Position numbers and translations under genes: made by a program. The notes below the pieces were generated by a model. That model worked only from the letters and a program-made list of their open reading frames with translations. It made no database searches and was not told the origin of the DNA. From assembly GCA_945957185.1 (NCBI GenBank), contig CAMFKA010000040.1, positions 1 to 11,951 of the forward strand: DNA of 11,951 nucleotides, read 5' to 3'. Below, one piece after another: positions 7,401 through 11,951 of the stretch (positions are counted from its first letter, which is position 1; each line of letters opens with the position of its first letter). This DNA is from an uncultured Chlamydiaceae bacterium. GTDB lineage: Bacteria; Chlamydiota; Chlamydiia; Chlamydiales; Parachlamydiaceae.

Positions 7401-8045
7401 ATGAGAACAAATCTAGCCAATTGGTGTCTTAAAAAAGCTGGAGCCATGGTTGCGCTTAGCGCATTGCTCCTCACAGCAACACTCGCACATGCGGAAGATA
7501 CATTCCAAGACCCTTCATCAAAAACATCGTTCCCAAAGCAAGTCTCATTCGACATCGACGGCACCAAGCACACGCTTGAAGCCACTGGAGCCTCCACTCG
7601 CATTAAATTCTTTGTAAAAGTGTACGCTGTTGCCAGCTACGTTGAAAACCCCGTTAAAACAAATCTAGACGCTCTCGTTAATCAAATTTTGGATGGCAAT
7701 CCAGCGCGTCAGTTTACCATTCACTGGTTAAGAGATGCGGAAGCTGAAAAAGTGAAATCCGGATTTGTCGAAGGGTTGCAAAAGACAACAACAGCAGCGG
7801 AATTTTCCTCCTTCCAGGATGCGATTAAGAGCTATCTGGTCGCTTATGAAGAGAGCATCAAGGCGAATGACATCATTGTTTTAAGATGGCTTCCAAGCGG
7901 CAAATTGCAAGTGTACCGCAATGACAAGCTCAAAGCGGAAATCACAAACAACGCTTTTGCAAGAGCAGTATGGAACGTGACTGTAGGACCAAACTCCGCT
8001 GTCAAACGCGCAGAAATGTTCTCGTTAATATTCCCTGCAAAATAG
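7401..8045 (+). CDS. Secreted chalcone-isomerase-like protein
   Basis: The 214-residue precursor has a clear signal peptide (residues 1-31, ending LAHA before EDTFQ). The mature part matches the bacterial chalcone-isomerase-like family: FPKQVSFDIDGT, then TRIKFFVKVYAVASYVENP around 66-83, corresponding to the family's conserved K-x-VY-xx-xYL strand. The rest is alternating helix and strand, ending in a WNVTVGP...FSLIFPAK segment. Family members with this fold include fatty-acid-binding proteins as well as isomerases. True chalcone isomerisation is very unlikely in this organism, since no flavonoid pathway is expected. Position directly behind fadL suggests a periplasmic partner that accepts lipids, which is an inference from context. 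Two strong terminators bracket the gene. Confidence 0.8.
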   Translation: MRTNLANWCLKKAGAMVALSALLLTATLAHAEDTFQDPSSKTSFPKQVSFDIDGTKHTLEATGASTRIKFFVKVYAVASYVENPVKTNLDALVNQILDGNPARQFTIHWLRDAEAEKVKSGFVEGLQKTTTAAEFSSFQDAIKSYLVAYEESIKANDIIVLRWLPSGKLQVYRNDKLKAEITNNAFARAVWNVTVGPNSAVKRAEMFSLIFPAK

Positions 8046-8063
8046 TCGTCTTACTCTCGAAGT

Positions 8064-8102
8064 AAAAAAAAGACAACGCATCTCTGCGTTGTCTTTTTTT
8101 TT
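8064..8102 (+). terminator. Strong intrinsic terminator after the chalcone-isomerase-like gene
   Basis: AGACAACGCA (8071-8080), loop TCTC, TGCGTTGTCT (8085-8094), preceded by an A run (8064-8070) and followed by nine T residues (8094-8102). The A/T flanks extend the stem, and the structure could also work on the minus strand. Confidence 0.92.
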
Positions 8103-8161
8103 GCAACTCATGCCTGTCTAACATTATATTTCTTATGCTATTGAAAACTAACATCCAACGA

Positions 8162-8325
8162 AAGGAACTGGATAACGCGGAGACACGGGGGCGCAGGGAC
8201 GCGGAGTTTGTTTTATAAAAAAATATAATTGTGATTTTTTCTAGGCAATATCCTCTTTACCACTTTCGAATTTTCTCCGCGTCCCTGCGTCCCCGCGCCT
8301 CCGCGTTGTCTTGTTATCGTTCCTT
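8162..8325. repeat. GC-rich palindromic element made of imperfect 8-mers
   Basis: The 330-base gap between two convergent genes holds this element plus the terminator; I see no gene in it. Two 33-base arms, 8174-8206 and 8275-8307, are inverted copies matching at 30 of 33 positions. They flank a 68-base AT-rich spacer (8207-8274). Each arm consists of four degenerate 8-mers, in the right copy ACGCGGAG, GCGCGGGG, ACGCAGGG and ACGCGGAG. Outside the arms GATAAC and AAGGAAC are also inverted (8162-8168 against 8319-8325), with a five-base AAGAC insertion in the right copy. Base composition is far more GC-rich than the flanks. It resembles dispersed palindromic repeats seen in many bacterial genomes and may also end transcription from the sterol reductase side. 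Confidence 0.85.
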
Positions 8326-8375
8326 GAAGATTGATTTCTAATAATTTAAACAAGGAAATGAATTAGGTTGACGCT

Positions 8376-9755
8376 TCAGAAAATGCCGGGAATTAAACGG
8401 TATTTAACTCGACTGCAATAATTAGTCCAATCAGCTCCATATTTTTTGCTGCAACGATCCTCGTCACGCAAACAGCGATGAACCAGCAAAATCAGCAAGA
8501 AAATGAAATAAAAATAGGGAAACAGATACGCAGTGCCGCAAGCAAGACTATAAGCTAAGGAAAGGATCAGATCCCCGGTATAGTTCATATGCCGCGTAAT
8601 TCCCCACCATCCCGACATTAGCAGCCGGCTTTGACGTATTGCCCCGTCTTGTGTGGTGTAACTACACGTAATATAATCGGGTTCTTTTCCCCAGATGGCG
8701 CTTGGCGTCGCTTCGCTTCTAAATTTATCTTTTTGATTGTTGGAAGAAGCAAAAATCCAAAATCCTGTCAGCCCCACCGCTAATACAAACAACGCATAAA
8801 GTGGTGACAATTCAACCGGATGAAAGACAAGAAACAGTGCTTGAAGCGTATACATAAATGGAAGCCAAACAGAATCTCCCCACGCTAAAAGCCATCCAAA
8901 GTGATCGTGGTGGATGTCAATTGTTTTGAGGTACCACGCTTCCTTCCAAAAGAAATACAGCACATAAAGCCCCTGAAGAAGATTGACAAGGATCATCGAA
9001 TTCGTCACGGTGCCATGTAAAGCATATTGAGCAGAGGCAAACGAAAGGTTAATCAATGTCCACGCGACAATGCCCGGACGTCCATTAAAAAATAATTTGA
9101 GATCGATCAATCCAATTCTAGGATTCAACTCCACACCCATAATAAAATCGTAGGCCCAATTTCCGCTGAATTTGCGGTCGTTTTCGTGAGAAGGGAACCA
9201 ATAGGCCTTAAAGTAGACGAATGTTCCTACAATAAATCCGGTAAGGTTTAACACCAAAAGAATAGGTCCCCAATAGTCGAAAATGATTGTCGGAGAAAAC
9301 CATTCAAAAACAAATGCTCCTAAAATAAAGAGAGCGTGAGAGAGTATCCACGCTTGAAGGCCATTGATTTTATAGGTTAACGCTAGTCCTGCGGGCGTGA
9401 TAGCCCCTTGGATATCTCCACCTTGGTAATTTTTGATGACACGGTGAACGAAGTCGGGCAGTACTGCAAAAAGTGCTTGAACGGCAACCCATGTCAAATA
9501 TAACCCCGCAGCGAACCAGGAGAATGTAGGAAGAAGCTCCCAAAAACCTACCAGCGTCAGTTGACCGGAAATTGCAGCCTCTACAGGCGCTAAAAGAGAA
9601 CTCTCAAAATGATAGGCACTCACGTAGTAATACAAGACAAGGAGAGGTGAAAAAACCGAGAGCAAGACACATCCTACAGTTGTTGCCCAGCTTGGATTCC
9701 AAGATCTTCCCCACGACAGCGATTGATTAGACTCTACAGCCGGCTTGAAACTCAT
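8376..9755 (-). CDS. DHCR7: 7-dehydrocholesterol (delta-7 sterol) reductase, eukaryote-type membrane enzyme
   Basis: This 459-residue polytopic membrane protein belongs to the ERG4/ERG24 sterol reductase family, which reduces sterol double bonds with NADPH. It closely matches animal and plant DHCR7 as I recall them. Shared segments include ITPAGLALTYKINGLQAW (119-136), WFSPTIIFD (152-160), GNWAYDFIMGVELNPR (198-213, first family signature), FFNGRPGIVAWTLINLSFA (222-240), WYLKTIDI (274-281), HDHFGW, GDLILSLAYSLACG (394-407) and HRCLRDEDRC...KYG (426-440, second signature). The ending YRLIPGIF is that of DHCR7, not the YRIFPYIY-like ending of delta-14 reductases. About eight to ten membrane helices are visible. 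AAGAGGAG supports the ATG. Human DHCR7 has 475 residues, so this is full length. Probably a transfer from a eukaryote, acting on host sterols. Confidence 0.93.
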   Translation of the reverse strand: MSFKPAVESNQSLSWGRSWNPSWATTVGCVLLSVFSPLLVLYYYVSAYHFESSLLAPVEAAISGQLTLVGFWELLPTFSWFAAGLYLTWVAVQALFAVLPDFVHRVIKNYQGGDIQGAITPAGLALTYKINGLQAWILSHALFILGAFVFEWFSPTIIFDYWGPILLVLNLTGFIVGTFVYFKAYWFPSHENDRKFSGNWAYDFIMGVELNPRIGLIDLKLFFNGRPGIVAWTLINLSFASAQYALHGTVTNSMILVNLLQGLYVLYFFWKEAWYLKTIDIHHDHFGWLLAWGDSVWLPFMYTLQALFLVFHPVELSPLYALFVLAVGLTGFWIFASSNNQKDKFRSEATPSAIWGKEPDYITCSYTTQDGAIRQSRLLMSGWWGITRHMNYTGDLILSLAYSLACGTAYLFPYFYFIFLLILLVHRCLRDEDRCSKKYGADWTNYCSRVKYRLIPGIF

Positions 9756-9779
9756 TCTTCGCGCTCCTCTTGTTGTCGA

Positions 9780-10448
9780 CTACATTTGATAACGGTTGTT
9801 ATTTTCGTTTCTTGGAATCTTATCAAGCAACACATTGACAAACTCTTTCCAGTTCCCCGCTTCAAGAGAAGGTGAGATTAAATTCACATCGATGCCGACG
9901 CGTGCCGCGAAATCGTGCATAAAAGGGAGGATGTTATTGTTTTTGCTCTCTTCTGTCATAGAGGAGTTGATCCCTTCAAAAAAATCGCTCCACACCCAAC
10001 CTCTGGACTTCAATGCATGAATAGAACATTTCATTTGCTCATCCATAAAGATCGTTCCAACAAAATGGAATGGATGGATCAGCTCCAGCCGATCGCCCGC
10101 TTTTTTGAGAGAAGATCTCTCTTTAGCAATTTTTACTAAAGAAGCCATTCCGAGGGTATTCACGATATAGGCGATATCTTTCTTTTGGCTTTCGGTAATA
10201 GGGACTGCATAATTTCTTTGGAGGCCGGCTTTACGGATGAAATCTTTATAATTGCCACCTTCTACATCAACAATACAGTAACAGCCTTCACCAAATAGAA
10301 AATGGAGCGTCTCCATAAATTCTGCAGCGCTTTGGTCTTCCGGGACAGAGACAGAATTGATTTCCCCATCTTGGGTTCTGATCACGACGTCGTAACTCGA
10401 AATCGATAATGGCATCAGCATGAGCATAAACGCTAGACACAGTTTCAT
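9780..10448 (-). CDS. Secreted protein of unknown function, upstream of the sterol reductase
   Basis: This 222-residue protein starts with a signal peptide (MKLCLAFMLMLMPLSISS, cleavage around 18-20). Otherwise it matches no named family I can identify with confidence. The mature N-terminus, YDVVIRTQDGEINSVSVPED, reads like a small beta-rich domain. It is followed by a mainly helical region with ITESQKKDIAYIVNTLG (about 85-101), a segment with HPFHFVGTIFMDEQMKCSI, and a C-terminal helical part ending in PRNENNNRYQM. Three cysteines lie in the mature chain. It is likely periplasmic or exported, and possibly a family restricted to chlamydiae. It ends 24 bases before the sterol reductase start on the same strand, so the two are probably co-transcribed. 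The start at 10448 is chosen over a TTG at 10460. Confidence 0.75.
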   Translation of the reverse strand: MKLCLAFMLMLMPLSISSYDVVIRTQDGEINSVSVPEDQSAAEFMETLHFLFGEGCYCIVDVEGGNYKDFIRKAGLQRNYAVPITESQKKDIAYIVNTLGMASLVKIAKERSSLKKAGDRLELIHPFHFVGTIFMDEQMKCSIHALKSRGWVWSDFFEGINSSMTEESKNNNILPFMHDFAARVGIDVNLISPSLEAGNWKEFVNVLLDKIPRNENNNRYQM

Positions 10449-10453
10449 GAGAA

Positions 10454-10458
10454 TCCTC
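10454..10458 (-). promoter_or_regulatory. Ribosome-binding site fixing the start at 10448
   Basis: GAGGA on the minus strand lies five bases before the ATG at 10448. It would be inside the coding sequence if the upstream TTG at 10460 were used, so the ATG is favoured. Confidence 0.7.
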
Positions 10459-10519
10459 AAATTTTATGTTAAAATAATATCCATAAGCTCTTTTTTCTTT
10501 TGCGACAAGAAAATTCATT

Positions 10520-10547
10520 TTGAATTTTTTGAAAAATTGCCTATTCT
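10520..10547 (+). promoter_or_regulatory. Possible promoter for the beta-barrel gene
   Basis: TTGAAT (10520-10525), a 16-base spacer and TATTCT (10542-10547) each match four of six consensus positions. They lie a short distance before the GGGAAGA ribosome-binding site and the ATG at 10571. The surrounding DNA is AT-rich, so chance matches are easy. Confidence 0.35.
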
Positions 10548-10570
10548 AACCCTTTTGCACAGGGAAGAAT

Positions 10571-11344
10571 ATGATCAAGAAACTCTACAAATATATAGCA
10601 ATAGCAACACTAAGCCTACAGTATCCCTTGAATGGAAATTGTTCGCAACATCATTTGTTCGTGGGACCGCAATGGGAACACCTGACAAGAACCCGAGAAG
10701 GCGGTATTAAGCAAAAAGGGGATTTGTTTGGAGGCGTCTTTTTATATGAAAGACTCAAGCGTTACGGCTGGTATTTAGGAGCCGAAGGCTCTTATGCCAA
10801 AGGGACGATTAAAGGAAAATTCGATGACACCTTCGATTTAAATTCTCGATTCACCGATCAATGGATTGAAGGGAGATTTGGGTATACGTTTCAACAGAAA
10901 TGTGGACGACGATTTTCGTTTACCCCCTACATTGGTGTTGGGTATGCAGAAGAGCAAAACAACTTCGGATCATCCAGTCCATTGCCGCTGCACTTCAAAA
11001 CACATTTCTGGTACCCTTTCGCGGGCTTCAGATCGCAAATTAATGTCTTCGATAATTTTGTTGCCGGAGTAAATTTTCGTGTTCGGATGCCCTATGATCC
11101 AAAGTGTGATGTAAGCAACGACCCCGACAACGAATCTATTTCGCAAAAAGTGGGGGAGAAGCTGCAATACCGAGTCGAAGTTCCCCTGACTTATTATGTG
11201 CCTTGTTATGATTGGTTAGGTGTTTCTGTGATGCCATTCTATGAGTACCGCCCTTACGGGGAACATGTGAATTATCCGTTCGATTACTTCAAGACCACAA
11301 TTCAAATTTGGGGTGTCGCAGCGGGAGCTGCATTCCGGTTTTAA
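10571..11344 (+). CDS. Small outer-membrane beta-barrel protein
   Basis: The 257-residue protein has an N-terminal signal sequence (MIKKLYKYIAIATLSLQY..., cleavage probably near residue 25). Alternating strands rich in aromatic and glycine residues follow, for example GGVFLYERL, YGWYLGAEGSYAKG, FTPYIGVGYAEE, FWYPFAGFRSQ, NFVAGVNFRVRMP and LGVSVMPFYEYRPYG. The chain ends in AAGAAFRF with a terminal phenylalanine. This is the pattern of an 8- to 10-stranded outer-membrane barrel assembled by BAM. Three cysteines remain in the mature part (QKCGRR, PKCDVS, VPCYDW), which fits disulfide cross-linking in chlamydial envelopes. It does not match MOMP length, and no exact family can be given. GGGAAGA upstream supports the ATG. 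It is divergent from the secreted-protein/sterol-reductase pair, and its stop codon runs straight into the GGGAC repeat region. Confidence 0.8.
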   Translation: MIKKLYKYIAIATLSLQYPLNGNCSQHHLFVGPQWEHLTRTREGGIKQKGDLFGGVFLYERLKRYGWYLGAEGSYAKGTIKGKFDDTFDLNSRFTDQWIEGRFGYTFQQKCGRRFSFTPYIGVGYAEEQNNFGSSSPLPLHFKTHFWYPFAGFRSQINVFDNFVAGVNFRVRMPYDPKCDVSNDPDNESISQKVGEKLQYRVEVPLTYYVPCYDWLGVSVMPFYEYRPYGEHVNYPFDYFKTTIQIWGVAAGAAFRF

Positions 11345-11346
11345 AA

Positions 11347-11419
11347 GGGACGGTAGGGACAGGGACAAAAGGGACATTTTTAGGGACATTAGCGACAAAA
11401 GGGACCGTAGGGACCTTAG
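11347..11419 (+). repeat. Left GGGAC minisatellite of the composite palindrome
   Basis: Seven GGGAC units and one GCGAC unit, mostly at nine-base spacing (for example GGGACGGTA, GGGACATTA, GGGACCGTA), start two bases after the beta-barrel stop codon. The 607 bases from here to the window end contain no convincing gene. Confidence 0.9.
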
Positions 11420-11424
11420 GTGTG

Positions 11425-11569
11425 GGTGTTGCACCCGATAAAGTTGTAGTTTATGTGTGATGTACTACTGACGATTCACCCATATAAATAATGAATCATG
11501 GCTTCAGAATCACGGAAGATAAAATCAGTAGTTAACCAAATTAGGGTGGTTTTGCAGATTACTTAACAT
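11425..11569 (+). repeat. Left arm of a ~145-base inverted repeat
   Basis: This arm is the inverse of 11673-11817 at roughly 85-90% identity by hand alignment. Positions 11464-11500 match 11742-11778 perfectly over 37 bases. Most differences between the arms are transitions. I see no coding potential or known RNA in the arm. Confidence 0.92.
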
Positions 11570-11579
11570 CCCGTCCTTA

Positions 11580-11671
11580 GGGACGAAGGGACGAAGGGAC
11601 AAAGGGACAAAGGACATAAAGGACATAAAGGACACAAGGGACTTAAGGGACAGTAGGGACATAAGGGACAA
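11580..11671 (+). repeat. Central GGGAC minisatellite, the loop of the palindrome
   Basis: Eleven GGAC units of 8-9 bases: four GGGACRAA units, two GGACATAAA units, then GGACACAA, GGGACTTAA, GGGACAGTA, GGGACATAA and GGGACAA. It has the same polarity as the left array. It starts directly after a small inverted junction, CGTCC-TTA-GGGACG. Confidence 0.92.
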
Positions 11672-11672
11672 C

Positions 11673-11817
11673 ATGTTAAGTAATTTGCAAAACCACTCTA
11701 ACCTGGTTAACCACTGATTCTATCTTTTGGGATGCTGAAATCATGATTCATTATTTATATGGGTGAATCGTCAGTAGTGCACCACACATAAACCACAACC
11801 TTATTGAGTGCACATCC
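11673..11817 (-). repeat. Right arm of the ~145-base inverted repeat
   Basis: Reverse-complement copy of 11425-11569. The inner end ATGTTAAGTAATTTGCAAAA pairs with the inner end of the left arm near 11550-11569. The arm ends in GTGCACATCCC before the next repeat array. Confidence 0.92.
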
Positions 11818-11818
11818 C

Positions 11819-11890
11819 GTCCTTTATGTCCTTTGTCCCTTAAGTCCTTTGTGTCCTTTATGTCCTTTGTCCCTGTCCCTTTGTCCCTTT
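11819..11890 (-). repeat. Right GGGAC minisatellite in opposite polarity (GTCC on the plus strand)
   Basis: Nine GTCC units on the plus strand, equal to GGAC units on the minus strand. Read on the minus strand it includes GGGACAAA, GGACATAAA, GGACACAAA and GGACTTAA, in the same order as part of the central array. It can pair with either the left or the central array. Confidence 0.9.
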
Positions 11891-11895
11891 CAGGC

Positions 11896-11930
11896 AAAAA
11901 AAAAGCCTGTTAGACTTGCGTCTAACAGGC
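11896..11930 (-). terminator. Minus-strand intrinsic terminator for a gene beyond the right edge
   Basis: GCCTGTTAGAC (11905-11915), loop TTGC, GTCTAACAGGC (11920-11930) form a perfect 11-bp stem. On the minus strand it is followed by nine T residues (plus-strand A run 11896-11904). There is no T run on the plus-strand side, so it ends leftward transcription entering from outside the window. Confidence 0.9.
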
Positions 11931-11951
11931 GAATATAAAAAGCTTGGCAGC

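Noticed and set aside
7100..7603. 167-residue minus-strand open frame spanning the fadL end and the next gene
   Set aside because: It crosses a strong terminator and two confident plus-strand genes and has no recognisable protein features.
11216..11434. Open frame on the minus strand with a Ser/Leu-rich repetitive start over the GGGAC array
   Set aside because: The nine-base repeat period is a multiple of three, so it keeps a frame open by chance. The frame overlaps the real beta-barrel gene and has no ribosome-binding site.
11347..11890. CRISPR array
   Set aside because: Units are only 8-9 bases, are degenerate and lack unique spacers of 25-40 bases. No cas genes are present, and the structure is a palindrome with minisatellites.
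11931..11951. End of a tRNA or coding gene at the right edge
   Set aside because: Only about 20 bases lie beyond the terminator. The minus strand reads GCTGCCAAGC, which resembles an acceptor stem end, but the sequence is too short to support any call.

Overview
The window looks like part of the chromosome of an environmental, amoeba-associated member of the Chlamydiota, of the Waddlia / Parachlamydia / Criblamydia kind. The strongest pointer is a bacterial gene for a eukaryote-type 7-dehydrocholesterol (delta-7 sterol) reductase, a family known from such intracellular bacteria. Two secreted outer-membrane beta-barrels with cysteines in the mature chain, a FadL-type porin and several secreted proteins of unknown function fit the same picture. 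This assignment is an inference; there is no rRNA or phylogenetic marker in the window.

Left part (1-2461). A minus-strand MntA/HepT toxin-antitoxin pair (783 to 152, genes joined by a 4-base GTGA overlap) is followed by a divergent intergenic region. That region carries a near-consensus sigma70/sigma66-type promoter driving a plus-strand M20 metallopeptidase (910-2277) and a tightly coupled 59-residue protein of unknown function (2282-2461).

Middle-left (2463-5753). Three minus-strand genes form a probable operon, in order of transcription: an amino-acid-type solute-binding protein; a 465-residue protein of unknown function with a His...Cys arrangement that recalls permuted papain/NlpC-like hydrolases; and a bicupin resembling oxalate decarboxylase. 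The bicupin meets the 59-residue gene tail to tail with one base between the stop codons.

Middle (5754-8375). A 200-bp AT-rich divergent region precedes fadL (5954-7315, OmpP1/FadL barrel). An intrinsic terminator fills the gap to a secreted chalcone-isomerase-like protein (7401-8045), which ends at a second strong terminator. The 330-bp convergent gap holds a GC-rich palindrome built from imperfect 8-mers.

Middle-right (8376-11344). A secreted protein of unknown function and the sterol reductase are transcribed leftwards as a likely two-gene unit. A small outer-membrane beta-barrel gene is transcribed rightwards from the same intergenic region.

Right end (11345-11951). No gene is visible. 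This stretch is a composite repeat: a GGGAC minisatellite, a ~145-nt arm, a second GGGAC minisatellite, the inverted ~145-nt arm, and then the minisatellite in opposite polarity (GTCCC). It is closed off by a minus-strand intrinsic terminator belonging to a gene beyond the window.

A plausible common theme for the centre is handling of host-derived lipids: FadL at the outer membrane, a periplasmic chalcone-isomerase-fold protein (a fold that includes fatty-acid binders) and a membrane sterol reductase. The most unexplained structure is the composite GGGAC palindrome at the right end.
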